64,000 bases of DNA. Source: Streptomyces antimycoticus (GTDB lineage Bacteria > Actinomycetota > Actinomycetes > Streptomycetales > Streptomycetaceae). The stretch spans positions 3,410,001 to 3,474,000 of the forward strand of contig NZ_BJHV01000001.1 in the NCBI RefSeq assembly GCF_005405925.1, written 5' to 3'. Made by a program: the position numbers and the translations under genes. The notes under the pieces are model-generated. The model saw only the letters and a list, made by a program, of their open reading frames with translations, searched no databases and had not been told where the DNA came from. Positions 49,980 through 58,604 of this stretch are shown piece by piece. How positions within the stretch are numbered: position 1 is the stretch's first letter; the number at the start of each line of letters is the position of its first letter.

Positions 49980-50585
49980 TCAGAAACCCCGGCCCGCCCG
50001 CCGGCTCAGCACCTCGTCGGCGAGCCCGTACGCCACCGCCTCCTGCGCCGTGAAGACCTTGTCGCGGTCCATGTCGGCGCGGAGCGTGGCGGCGTCGTGG
50101 GGCGTATGGCGGGCGAGCACCTCCTCGACCTGCGAGCGGATCCGGAGCATCTCCTTGGCCTGCAGGCTGAGGTCCGAGACGGTGCCCTGCTGACCGCCGC
50201 TCACCGGCTGCCCCAGCAGCACCCGAGCGTGCTCCAGCACGAACCGCCGCCCGGGGTCTCCCCCGGCCAGCAGCACCGCCGCGGTCGAGGCCGCCTGCCC
50301 TACGCAGAACGTCGAGATGGGCGCGGACACGAACGTCATCGTGTCGTAGATCGCCATCAGCGAGGTGAATGAGCCGCCCGGTGAGTTGATGTAGATCGCG
50401 ATCTCCTGCTCCGAGCTCGACGATTCGAGGTGGAGCAGCTGCGCGATGACGACGTTGGCCACGCCGTCGTCGATCTCCGTGCCGAGGAAGATGATCCGCT
50501 CGGACAGCAGCCGGCTGTAGATGTCGTACGCGCGCTCCCCCTGCGTGGTGCGCTCGACGACCGTCGGAATCGTGTACTGCCCCAT
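49980..50585 (-). CDS. clpP4: ClpP4-like ATP-dependent protease subunit lacking the catalytic His
   Basis: 201 residues from ATG 50585, one base after the clpP3-like stop. ClpP fold with nucleophile Ser in [11 protein letters not shown] and the Asp region [10 protein letters not shown]. The usual HQP of the catalytic His is GQP ([12 protein letters not shown]), so the His is replaced by Gly. I recall this from other streptomycete ClpP4 proteins, so it is probably conserved. The subunit may be inactive alone and work as part of a mixed ClpP3P4 ring. Confidence 0.82.
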   Translation of the reverse strand: MGQYTIPTVVERTTQGERAYDIYSRLLSERIIFLGTEIDDGVANVVIAQLLHLESSSSEQEIAIYINSPGGSFTSLMAIYDTMTFVSAPISTFCVGQAASTAAVLLAGGDPGRRFVLEHARVLLGQPVSGGQQGTVSDLSLQAKEMLRIRSQVEEVLARHTPHDAATLRADMDRDKVFTAQEAVAYGLADEVLSRRAGRGF

Positions 50586-50586
50586 G

Positions 50587-51248
50587 TCAGATCCCCATCC
50601 TGCGTCGCGCACCGGCCGGCCGTACGTCCGCGAGGGACTCCAGGACCCGGTCGACCATTCCGTACTCCTTCGCCTGCTCCGCCGTGAACCAGCGGTCGCG
50701 GTCGCCGTCGCGCGAAATGGTCTCCACGCTCTGTCCGGTGTGTTCCGCCGTGATCCGCTCGATGGACCGCTTCATGAATTCCAGGTTCTCGGCCTGAATG
50801 GCGATATCGGCCGTGCTCCCCCGATACCGGCGGACGGCTGATGCATCATGATGCGGGAATTCGGCAGGGCGTAGCGCTTTCCCGACGCTCCGACGGTGAG
50901 CAGAAACTGCCCCATGCTCGCGGCGAATCCCATGGTGAGCGTGGACACGTCGTTCGGAATCAGCCGCATCGTGTCGTAGATCGCCAGCCCCGCCGTCACC
51001 GAACCGCCCGGGCTGTTGATGTAGAGGCTGATGTCCGACCGCGGATCCTCGGCCGACAGCAGCAGCATCTGCGCGCACACCCGGTTCGCGGACACCTCGT
51101 CGACCTGCGTCCCGAGAAAGACGATGCGCTGGGTCAGCAGCTGCGAGGCAAGGTGATCGTCGAACCGCGTGGGTGCCGTGTCCCCCTCCGCGGCTCGCGG
51201 AATCGACCCCGGCTCCCAGCCGGTGGCGAATGCTCCGAATGTTCCCAT
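50587..51248 (-). CDS. clpP3: ClpP3-like protease subunit, 1-bp frameshift
   Basis: ATG 51248 after GGGAGG. The first two thirds give an ordinary ClpP: Ser in [11 protein letters not shown] and His in [10 protein letters not shown], so this subunit has an intact Ser-His pair. At about 50820, in a run of five Gs on the coding strand, the frame is lost; one more G restores [20 protein letters not shown] through to RRRMGI at the stop at 50587. Cotranscribed with the ClpP4-like gene and a likely PopR target. Confidence 0.84.
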
Positions 51249-51463
51249 CGGGCCTCCCTGTGAGTGCCGCCTGTGCGGACCGCGACGCACGCCGCCGCGG
51301 TCCTTTCACCATCGGCCCAATTCGCTTGCGCGGTAAGGAATCTCGGCCCGCAGCAGATTCGCCCACGGCAGACCCGCTCCGGCGGCCCATAAGGCGGTCT
51401 TGCGGGAGGTCTCGCCATTCCCGAGACTGCCGGGAAACGAGCCGACAGGGGGGGGCGGGCGCG

Positions 51464-52282
51464 ATGGCCGTGCGACGACGAGGGCAACGGTTACGGCAAC
51501 GGCGACGGAAAGCGGCGTTACGGCGGGCGAGGGCACAGCTGCACCGCACGGCCTGGAGCGGCGGCGCGGTGACACTCCTCGCGCTGGCCCTGGTCTGGAA
51601 GACGGTGTGGCCGTACGTCGTCGCGGTGGTCCTCGTGGGGCTGCTCGGCGGCGTCGGCTGGTGGTTGCGGCGTACACATCTGCGCACCGTGGCGGAACAC
51701 CGCGCCTGGCAGACCGAGGAGGAAAACGCGGCACGTGAGCGGTCCATGGCCGAGGTCGACGCCATGACCTGGCAGCGGTTCGAACGGTACGTCGCCGAGC
51801 TGTGCCGCCGGGACGGCTGCACCCAGGTCGTCGTCTCCGGGAAGTCGGGTGACCTGGGCGCCGACGTCGTCGGCCGGATGCCGGACGGGCGCCGACTGGT
51901 GATCCAGTGCAAGCACTACGCGCCCCATCGCACCGTGCCGAGCGGCGATATGCAGAAGTTCCTCGGCACCGCGAAGGCCGAACACGCCGCGGACGTGGCG
52001 GTGTTCGTCGCCACCTGCGACTTCACCCGGGAGGCGGAGCGGCTCGCGGTGAAGCACGAGATCGTCGCCATGCACCGCAACCTCCTCGGCGCCTGGGTGC
52101 GGGGCTCCACCTTGGAGTCGCTGATCCCGCTCAACGGGGCGGGCAACGGCCGTAGGACACGAGACGTCAGGGACGCTCGGGACACAGCCGCCCGCCCCGC
52201 GACGGGCCCACGACCACAGGGCCCACCGGGCCAATCCGGCCGACCCGGCGCCCCCGGCCCGGGCCACACCCGCCCTCGATGA
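51464..52282 (+). CDS. Membrane-anchored Mrr-type restriction endonuclease
   Basis: 272 residues. An Arg-rich start leads to two membrane helices (VTLLALALVWKTVWPYVVAV, VLVGLLGGVGWWL). The nuclease domain has the PD-(D/E)xK pattern of the Mrr/REase_4 family: SGDLGADVVGRM with the Asp, then VIQCKHY with QxK. A Pro/Gly/Arg tail follows. It would cut methylated or foreign DNA at the membrane, or act on other DNA. No methylase or helicase partner is nearby. Confidence 0.83.
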   Translation: MAVRRRGQRLRQRRRKAALRRARAQLHRTAWSGGAVTLLALALVWKTVWPYVVAVVLVGLLGGVGWWLRRTHLRTVAEHRAWQTEEENAARERSMAEVDAMTWQRFERYVAELCRRDGCTQVVVSGKSGDLGADVVGRMPDGRRLVIQCKHYAPHRTVPSGDMQKFLGTAKAEHAADVAVFVATCDFTREAERLAVKHEIVAMHRNLLGAWVRGSTLESLIPLNGAGNGRRTRDVRDARDTAARPATGPRPQGPPGQSGRPGAPGPGHTRPR

Positions 52283-52306
52283 GCCCCGGCCCGGCAACCC
52301 TCGCCG

Positions 52307-52822
52307 TCACAGCTTGAAAACCACTCCGCGCCAAGTCCAGCCCGCCCCGAGAACCGTGGTGCGCAGAGGGTCCTTCAACTCCCGCGAGTCGAAGCTGAAC
52401 GTCTCAACCCTTCGCCGGCGGCCGTCGGGCCCCTGCTCGTAAGTCCACCGCTGGGAGACCGTGGTCGCCGGCCCGCGGCTGTACTGGCGCGAGGTGGCGA
52501 AGGTGGGCGTGGTCCCGACCCATGTCACCTCCCACTGCTCGTCGAGGGTGCGCACCTCGCACTTCTCCGGGATCAGGCGCATCCGGATCCGGAGCTGCCG
52601 GTTCAGCCGACTCCGGGCGAAGAGGCTCTGCCAGGCGGGTTCCTGGATCCGCCACTCCGCCACCAGATCGGCCTTCTCCTCGGGGCGGGCGGCGCGCACG
52701 ACGAACGGCACCTCCGTGCCGTTGAGCGCGAGCAGCGCGGCCCGCAGGTGCGTGGCGGGCTGCGGCGTGACCCCACGGTCGGGGTATTGGGTGCCGGTGT
52801 ACGTGTCCCAGCGACGGCCCAT
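52307..52822 (-). CDS. Unknown conserved-looking cytoplasmic protein
   Basis: 171 residues with no signal peptide or membrane helix. It is strand-rich and basic (RWDTYTGTQYPDRGV, LIPEKCEVRTLDEQWEVTWV, SQRWTYEQGPDGRRRRVETF). Good codon bias and coding strand make it a real gene. No family recognised. It is convergent with the Mrr nuclease gene. Confidence 0.75.
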   Translation of the reverse strand: MGRRWDTYTGTQYPDRGVTPQPATHLRAALLALNGTEVPFVVRAARPEEKADLVAEWRIQEPAWQSLFARSRLNRQLRIRMRLIPEKCEVRTLDEQWEVTWVGTTPTFATSRQYSRGPATTVSQRWTYEQGPDGRRRRVETFSFDSRELKDPLRTTVLGAGWTWRGVVFKL

Positions 52823-53129
52823 CGCTACGCCTCCGCTCCGGCATCGGGGCGAACCGATCCCGGCCAGGCCGGGACGTCCCCCCGGTCCATGATTCCCATG
52901 CCGATCACGGTACGGCGGGGCAGACGTATCAGGACCTCATACGGGCGGTCTTGTGCGCGACCCGTGACACACACAGCATCACGGGCCTACCGTCACAGAC
53001 AGGTTCGACCCATGCCGAGCGCGAGCCCCCTCTCCCCAGGTGTGGCCTCTCGCTGCGATCGAGCCCGCTCGCGCCCCCGCGCCAACCCCCGGGGGCGCTG
53101 GCATGTGCCCGCACGGTCGCGCCCCGGCG
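52823..53129. other. 307-bp intergenic region with a hairpin
   Basis: It separates the unknown gene from the LysR gene, both on the minus strand. GCGCCCCC (53071-53078) pairs with GGGGGCGC (53091-53098) and probably terminates the LysR transcript. The remainder should carry the promoter of the unknown gene; no other gene is evident. Confidence 0.6.
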
Positions 53130-54038
53130 TCAGGGTGCCGCACGAAGCTGTGCGGCCTCGTGGCACAGCGCCTCCACGGTGGCCGTCACCTCGGGAGAGC
53201 GGTCGCGGGCCGTGACGGCGACCATCGCCCGGCCGAGCCAGGCGGGGTCGTCGACTCGGACGGTACGGACGCCGGCGGGGATCGCGGCGGCGGCCACTTC
53301 GGGGAGTACGGCGATGCCGAGACCGGTGGCGACAAGGCCGAGACGGGTGGGCCATTCGCGGGCGGCGTAGGCGATCCGCGGGTGGTCGAGGGTGGGCCAG
53401 GCGCCGAACTGGGGGTCGTCGCGGAGGCCCTTGCCGACGATCCAGGATTCGTCCCGCAGCTCGGTGACCGGGATGGTTCCGCGACCGGCGAACCGGTGGT
53501 TCGCGGGGACGGCGAGCAGGAGACCGCCGTCGAGGAGCAGCTCGCGGCGCAGTCCGTCGAATGCGTAGGCGGGCAGATCCGCTCCCACGCCGATCACCGC
53601 GACATCGATGCGGTGGGCGCGGAGCTGGCGAAGCTGGGTGGGCGAGGACGCCTCGCCGAACTCGACGATCAGCGCCGGGTGGTCGTTGCGCAGCCGGGCC
53701 AGTGTCCTGGGGACGAGCACGGCGGCGGCCGAGGGGAAGGCCGCGATGGAGACGCGTCCGGTGACGTGGTCCGTCAGCCCGGCGAGGTCCGCGCTGACGG
53801 CGTCGATCTCGCTGAGGACCGTCGCGGCCCGGCGGGCGAGCACCATACCCGCGGGTGAGGGCGTCACCCCGCGGGCGCCCCGGACGAACAGCGGTGCGCC
53901 CGCGGCGGCTTCCATCGCCGCCACCTGACGGGACACCGCCGACTGGGTGTATCCGAGTGCGTCGGCCGCGGCGGTGAACGATCCGGTGTCGACGACGGCC
54001 CGGACGACGCGGAGACCGGTGAGGGACAGCTCGGCCAT
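53130..54038 (-). CDS. LysR-family transcriptional regulator
   Basis: 302 residues from ATG 54038. N-terminal winged HTH (SFTAAADALGYTQSAVSRQV), effector domain from about residue 90 (GRVSIAAFPSAAAVLVPRTL). Divergent from the SDR gene 127 bp away and its probable regulator. Confidence 0.92.
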   Translation of the reverse strand: MAELSLTGLRVVRAVVDTGSFTAAADALGYTQSAVSRQVAAMEAAAGAPLFVRGARGVTPSPAGMVLARRAATVLSEIDAVSADLAGLTDHVTGRVSIAAFPSAAAVLVPRTLARLRNDHPALIVEFGEASSPTQLRQLRAHRIDVAVIGVGADLPAYAFDGLRRELLLDGGLLLAVPANHRFAGRGTIPVTELRDESWIVGKGLRDDPQFGAWPTLDHPRIAYAAREWPTRLGLVATGLGIAVLPEVAAAAIPAGVRTVRVDDPAWLGRAMVAVTARDRSPEVTATVEALCHEAAQLRAAP

Positions 54039-54165
54039 GCCACCACCCTGACACATTCCGGGGCCGCATGTCTCCTATGCCAGACCTTCGCTGGTGGAAT
54101 GCCTTGACCCGCCGCACGCTGGAGGAGCAACAGCAGGCAGGCCATCACAGGGAGCACTGATCATC

Positions 54166-54984
54166 ATGGCGAAGACGTGGTTCATCACGGGCAGCTCGAG
54201 GGGGTTCGGCCGCGAGTGGGCGGACGCCGCGCTGGAACGCGGCGATCACGTCGCGGCGACGGCCCGGGATGTCAGCCGGCTGACCCCTCTGGTCGAGCGG
54301 TACGGGGATGCGGTGCTGCCGCTGCGGCTCGACGTCACCGACCGTGCCGCGGTGCATGCGGCAGTGCAGCGCACCCATGCGCATTTCGGTTCGCTGGACA
54401 TCGCGGTGAACAACGCCGGCTACGGGCATTTCGGCATGGTCGAGGAGTTGACCGAGGACGAACTCCGGGCCCAGATGGAGACCAACTTCCTGGGCGCGGT
54501 ATGGGTCACGCAGGCCGTTCTGCCCCTCATGCGGTCGCAGCGATCGGGCCGGATCCTTCAGGTGACCAGCGAGGGCGGCGTACGGGCCTTCCCCGGCATC
54601 GGCGCGTACCACGCCTCCAAATGGGCCCTTGAGGGATTGTCGGAGTCCCTGGCACAAGAAGTGGCGGCCTTCGGCATCCATATCACCAACGTCGAGCCCG
54701 GCCCCTATGCCACCGACTGGCTGGAGCGCGGGGCACGGCACAGCGAGCGGCACCCGGACTACGCCGAAGTCCACACGGCCACCGCGGTGGATTTCGAGGT
54801 CGGCGACCCGCGCGCGACCCGCGACGCGATTCTCCGCATCGTCGACGCGGAGCGGCCCCCGTTGAGGATCTTCCTCGGCAAGTCCTTCACCGATGTCGCC
54901 GATCTCTACGAGGAACGCCTGACGACGTGGCGGGAGTGGCAGCCGGTCTCCCTGGCGGCGTTCGGTCGAGGGGCGTCCGGCTAG
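54166..54984 (+). CDS. SDR-family oxidoreductase
   Basis: 272 residues from ATG 54166. Cofactor motif TGSSRGFG, NNAGYGHFG, catalytic Ser in VTSEGG and the YHASK tetrad. The longer C-terminus and sequence resemble ketoreductase-type SDRs often controlled by LysR regulators. Substrate unknown. Confidence 0.9.
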   Translation: MAKTWFITGSSRGFGREWADAALERGDHVAATARDVSRLTPLVERYGDAVLPLRLDVTDRAAVHAAVQRTHAHFGSLDIAVNNAGYGHFGMVEELTEDELRAQMETNFLGAVWVTQAVLPLMRSQRSGRILQVTSEGGVRAFPGIGAYHASKWALEGLSESLAQEVAAFGIHITNVEPGPYATDWLERGARHSERHPDYAEVHTATAVDFEVGDPRATRDAILRIVDAERPPLRIFLGKSFTDVADLYEERLTTWREWQPVSLAAFGRGASG

Positions 54985-55039
54985 GCGGCGTTCGGTTAGA
55001 CGGCGTTCGGTCGAGGGGCACGGCCGGGGCCCGCCGAGC

Positions 55040-55312
55040 GCCGTTCCACAACGCGTCTGGGACGACCCGGCCGACGACGCCCGCGTCCGGCAATGGGCCC
55101 ATGACACCCGCGCCGATGTCCGGCCGTGGTCCCGCGGCGCGGTCTACCTCAACTTCATCGGCCGGGAGGGCCGGGACCGGGTCATCGAGGGGTTCGGCGC
55201 CGAGAACTACCACCGCCTGGCCGGGGTGAAGGCCCTGTACGACCCGGACAACGTCTTCCGGCTCAACCACAACATCGAGCCCCGCATCGAGCCCCGCCCG
55301 GCGGGGCGGTGA
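55040..55312 (+). pseudogene. C-terminal relic of a berberine-bridge-type FAD oxidase
   Basis: A frame without start encodes RSRGAVYLN-like residues then YLNFIGREGRDRVIEGF, NYHRLAGVKALYDPDNVFRL and NHNIEP, ending at 55312. This is the BBE domain that closes FAD-linked oxidases. The FAD-binding part is missing, and upstream are only repeats of GGCGGCGTTCGGT (54955-55020). Deletion remnant. Confidence 0.7.
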
Positions 55313-55449
55313 CACCGGACGGGCCGGCGTCTTGTCCGCTTCCGCCACGGCGGGCCAGGGCTCGTCGCTCTGTGATCTACGGTCCGCGGTCTACGTTCCG
55401 CCTGCCGACGGTCCGCGGTCTGCGCGCCCGAGGGGGCGCGAGCGGCTCG

Positions 55450-56178
55450 TCAGGAGAGCCAGTCGGTGTAGCGGGTGGGAGCGAGGTGGGCGCTCTTGTC
55501 GGTGAGGACGTCGCCCTTGACGGCGGCGAACATGCCGGCGGTGGGGTCGGTGACGACGGTGCGGTTGTCACCCTTGTGGGACAGGGTGATCCGGCCCAGC
55601 TCATCCAGGGAGAAGACCTCGGGACCCCCGATGTTGTGAATGCCACGCACGGGGGTACCCGCGGCGACCTCCGCCACCGCGGCGGCCACGTCCTTGGCGG
55701 CGATCGGCTGGATCGGCGTGGCGGGCAGCCGGACGGTGTCGGCGTCGGCGGTCCAGGACATGGCCGCGTCCATGAACTCCATGAACTGCGTCGCCCGGAC
55801 GATCGAGTACGGGACCGGCCCGGCCGCGAGGATCTCCTCCTGGAGCACCTTGGCCCGGTAGTAGTCCAGCTCCGGCACCTGGTCCACGCCGACGATCGAG
55901 AGGATGACGAAGTGGCCGACGCCGCCCCGCTGGGCCGCGGCCAGCAGGTTGTCCATCGAGGTCTGGAAGAAGGCCGGGGAGGCTTCGTCGAAGGTCGGCG
56001 AGTTGGTCAGGTTGACGACGACATCGGCTCCCGCCACCGCCTCGTCCAGCCCCTGGCCGGTGATGACGTCGACTCCGGTGGACTGCGAGTGCGGCACCGC
56101 CTCGTGCCCGGCGGCGTTCAGGTTCTTGACGACCTGCGATCCGATCAGCCCGGTACCGCCGATGACTGCGAACTTCAT
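55450..56178 (-). CDS. NmrA/NAD(P)H-binding oxidoreductase (atypical SDR)
   Basis: 242 residues from ATG 56178. Rossmann motif GGTGLIGSQV, NLTNSPTFDE loop, and YYRAKVLQEE resembling the YxxxK of extended SDRs. Related proteins reduce quinones or act as redox sensors. Divergent from an Rrf2 regulator with two palindromes between them. Confidence 0.85.
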   Translation of the reverse strand: MKFAVIGGTGLIGSQVVKNLNAAGHEAVPHSQSTGVDVITGQGLDEAVAGADVVVNLTNSPTFDEASPAFFQTSMDNLLAAAQRGGVGHFVILSIVGVDQVPELDYYRAKVLQEEILAAGPVPYSIVRATQFMEFMDAAMSWTADADTVRLPATPIQPIAAKDVAAAVAEVAAGTPVRGIHNIGGPEVFSLDELGRITLSHKGDNRTVVTDPTAGMFAAVKGDVLTDKSAHLAPTRYTDWLS

Positions 56179-56252
56179 GACATGCCCTTCGTCGGGATTA
56201 CGTCGGAAATACGGCATATGGATACCCGCGCGAGCGAGGCTTCCATCAAACT

Positions 56253-56296
56253 CGGACACATCTTGTCCGAGAAAATACGCGGACACAAGTTGTCCG
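56253..56296. promoter_or_regulatory. Two palindromic operators of the Rrf2 regulator
   Basis: CGGACACATCTTGTCCG (56253-56269) and CGGACACAAGTTGTCCG (56280-56296) both have the form CGGACA-N5-TGTCCG. Their centres are 27 bp apart, and they fall between the divergent NmrA-like and Rrf2 genes. Confidence 0.78.
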
Positions 56297-56323
56297 AGTA
56301 GAAGGGCTGATTACAGTGGTCCC

Positions 56324-56806
56324 GTGAAGATGTCCGGCGGAGTCGAGTGGGCCCTGCACTGCTGCGTCGTGCTCACGTCCGTCGAGGAGCCCATCCCCGC
56401 GACCAAGCTGGCGGAGCTGCACGACGTCTCGGCCAGCTACCTGGCCAAGCAGCTGCAGGCGCTCTCCCGGGCCGGGCTCGTACGCTCGGTCCAGGGCAAG
56501 TCGGGCGGTTACGTACTCACCCGGGAGCCCGCCTCGATCACGGTGCTCGATGTGGTGGAAGCGGTCGACGGCCCCGCCGCGGCATTCACCTGCACGGAGA
56601 TCCGCCAGCGGGGCCCGCTGGCCACCCCGGCCGAGTCCTGCACCACACCGTGCCCGATCGCCCGCGCGATGTCCGGGGCGGACGCGGCGTGGCGAGAAGC
56701 GCTGCGCGCCGTCTCGATCGCCGATCTGGCGCAGGACGTCGCCGAGTCCTCGGGGCCGTCGGCGATGACGCGCGTCAGCGCGTGGCTGACGGCGCCGCAA
56801 GGCTGA
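56324..56806 (+). CDS. Rrf2-family regulator with three-Cys Fe-S site
   Basis: 160 residues from GTG 56324 (ATG 56330 is the alternative). Winged HTH at the N-terminus (ATKLAELHDVSASYLAKQLQ). Cys 90 (FTCTEI), Cys 106 and Cys 110 (SCTTPC) match the Fe-S ligands of Rrf2/NsrR/IscR-like sensors. It would respond to redox stress or nitric oxide and repress the divergent NmrA-like gene via the palindromes. Confidence 0.9.
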   Translation: MKMSGGVEWALHCCVVLTSVEEPIPATKLAELHDVSASYLAKQLQALSRAGLVRSVQGKSGGYVLTREPASITVLDVVEAVDGPAAAFTCTEIRQRGPLATPAESCTTPCPIARAMSGADAAWREALRAVSIADLAQDVAESSGPSAMTRVSAWLTAPQG

Positions 56807-56821
56807 GCGCCACGCGTGAGC

Positions 56822-56915
56822 CCTGAAGCCCCCGAGGACCCTGAGCCCCCCGAAGCCCCCGAAGCCCCCGGGGACCCCTCGGCCCCCGAGGACCCTGAAG
56901 CCCCTGCGGACCCTC
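56822..56915. repeat. Degenerate 9-12-bp repeats (GAAGCCCCCG-like)
   Basis: Short units such as CTGAAGCCCCCGAGGACC recur with variation across 94 bp between convergent Rrf2 and nitroreductase genes. No defined period; looks like slipped replication. Confidence 0.6.
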
Positions 56916-56916
56916 A

Positions 56917-57582
56917 CTAACCGTCAATGAACGTGACCGTCTCGTCGAGCGGTGCCCGACCCGTACGCTCGAGCCCCTGTTCGGCGTCCTCGTAACCGAT
57001 CGACATGCCGCAGAAGAGCATGAGCTCGTCCGGGGGCGAAACGATCTCCGAGACGTTCTTGCGGAACTTCGCCCATGCCATCTGCGGGCAACTGTGCAGC
57101 CCCTCGGCGCGGAGCAGCAGCATGACGGTCTGCAGATACATGCCGACGTCGGACCACTGGGCCGGGCCCAGGTCGCGGTCGATGTAGCAGAACAGGGCGG
57201 CGGGCGCGCCGAAGCACTGCCAGTTCGCCGAGGCGGCCCGCTGGCGACCCTCCAGGTCCTCGCGCGCAACACCGAGTGCCCCGTAGCGCTGCTCGCCGAA
57301 GGCGGATCGGCGATCGCTGTACGGGGACTTCAAGTCGGGCGGGTACTGCACATACTCCGCCTCGTCCCAGGGGTCACCCGCGGCCAGGCGCTCGCCGGCC
57401 CGTTTCTTGAGCTCGGCGAGCGGCCCGCCGGTCAGCACATAGATGTTCCACGGCTGAATGTTCGATCCAGACGGCGCCCAAGCCGCCGCGGACAGCACAC
57501 GCTCCAGCACCTCTCTCGGGACAGGCCGGTCGGTAAACCCGCGCACTGCCCGTCGACTCGTGACCGCCTCGTAGACGTCCAA
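56917..57582 (-). CDS. Nitroreductase (FMN/NAD(P)H)
   Basis: 221 residues from a TTG at 57582. FMN pattern: SRRAVRGFTDRPVPREVLER, then AAWAPSGSNIQPWNIYVL; C-terminal GYEDAEQG. Reduces nitroaromatics or quinones. Divergent from an azoreductase across 162 bp, so both could share a stress-responsive promoter region. Confidence 0.88.
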   Translation of the reverse strand: MDVYEAVTSRRAVRGFTDRPVPREVLERVLSAAAWAPSGSNIQPWNIYVLTGGPLAELKKRAGERLAAGDPWDEAEYVQYPPDLKSPYSDRRSAFGEQRYGALGVAREDLEGRQRAASANWQCFGAPAALFCYIDRDLGPAQWSDVGMYLQTVMLLLRAEGLHSCPQMAWAKFRKNVSEIVSPPDELMLFCGMSIGYEDAEQGLERTGRAPLDETVTFIDG

Positions 57583-57744
57583 GATCGCCTGTCTCCCATC
57601 TGCTCAATACGACGCGACGCGCCCATCTCAGCTACACTCGCGACGGTATCATTCAATACTATCTCGTGTTTAACCATCGTCGAGCGCCAACGCTCAGCCC
57701 TGCCCCGGGCTCCCCGCCCCGGGCGTCACTCTTGGAGAAAGTTC

Positions 57745-58395
57745 ATGGTCACGCTGCTGCACATCGACTCGTCCGTGCTTCCGGGCGAGGCATCCTCGTC
57801 CCGTTCGGTCACGGCCGCCTTCCGCAAGGCATGGGAGGAGCAGCACCCGGAGGGCACGGTGATCTACCGCGACCTCGCCGCCAATCCCGTCCCGTACATG
57901 ACCGCCGCCGCCTGGTCCGCCGGTTACACCGCCCCGTCCGAGCGCACCCCGGAGCAGTCCACGGCGTTCGCCGTGCGCGAGAAGCTCATGGAAGAGCTGG
58001 AGCAGGCGGACGCCGTCCTGATCGGCGCCCCCATGCACAACTTCTCGATCCCCTCGACCCTCAAGGCATGGCTGGACAACGTGCTCCTGCTCGGCCGCAC
58101 CGCGGGCGAGTCCCCCTCCGCCGAGGGCACGCCGGTCGTCGTCGTCGCCAGCCGCGGCGGCTCCTACGCACCGGGCACCCCGCGCGAGGGCTTCGACTTC
58201 GTACAGAACTACCTGGAGGCGGTCCTCAAGCGCACCCTGGGCCTGCACCTCGACTTCATCGTCCCGGAGCTCACCATGGCCCCCCGCAACCCGGCCATGT
58301 CCGAGCTGATCCCCCTCTACGAGGCATCCCGCGAGCGCGCCTTCGAGGACGCGACGGCCAAGGCCATGGAGCTCGCGAAGCGCCTCGCCGCGTAG
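57745..58395 (+). CDS. azoR: FMN-dependent NADH-azoreductase
   Basis: 216 residues from ATG 57745. Flavodoxin-like: HIDSSVLPGEASSSRSV (phosphate loop), APMHNFSIPSTLKAWLDNVL, VASRGGSYAPGT. Two-electron reduction of azo dyes and quinones. With the divergent nitroreductase and the following MarR gene it forms a quinone-stress group. Confidence 0.9.
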   Translation: MVTLLHIDSSVLPGEASSSRSVTAAFRKAWEEQHPEGTVIYRDLAANPVPYMTAAAWSAGYTAPSERTPEQSTAFAVREKLMEELEQADAVLIGAPMHNFSIPSTLKAWLDNVLLLGRTAGESPSAEGTPVVVVASRGGSYAPGTPREGFDFVQNYLEAVLKRTLGLHLDFIVPELTMAPRNPAMSELIPLYEASRERAFEDATAKAMELAKRLAA

Positions 58396-58412
58396 CCCGC
58401 GCCGAACGACGG

Positions 58413-58451
58413 ACGCCGTGTGACGCCGAGCCCCAGGTGGTCACACGGCGT
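58413..58451 (+). terminator. Terminator after the azoreductase gene
   Basis: ACGCCGTGTGA (58413-58423) pairs exactly with TCACACGGCGT (58441-58451), 17-base loop. Confidence 0.75.
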
Positions 58452-58454
58452 TCT

Positions 58455-58546
58455 CGTCCCCCACGCAAGGACAGACCCGTCCCCCACGCAAGGACAGACT
58501 CGTCCCCCGCGTAAGGACAGACTCGTCCCCCACGCAAGGGCAGAGG
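58455..58546. repeat. 23-bp tandem repeat, 4 copies
   Basis: Units like CGTCCCCCACGCAAGGACAG plus three bases repeat four times, with the last diverging, between the convergent azoreductase and MarR genes. Same length as the thrS minisatellite but a different sequence. Confidence 0.88.
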
Positions 58547-58604
58547 GGCGCCGGCCACAGCCCTCGGACACCCACAAAGCGGGCCCAGCGAAACGCGCCT
58601 ACGC

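Noticed and set aside
51319..51333. TTCGCTTGCGCG upstream of the clpP3-like gene, compared with a ClgR box
   Set aside because: Spacing does not match GTTCGC-N5-GCG and the first base differs; not strong enough to list.
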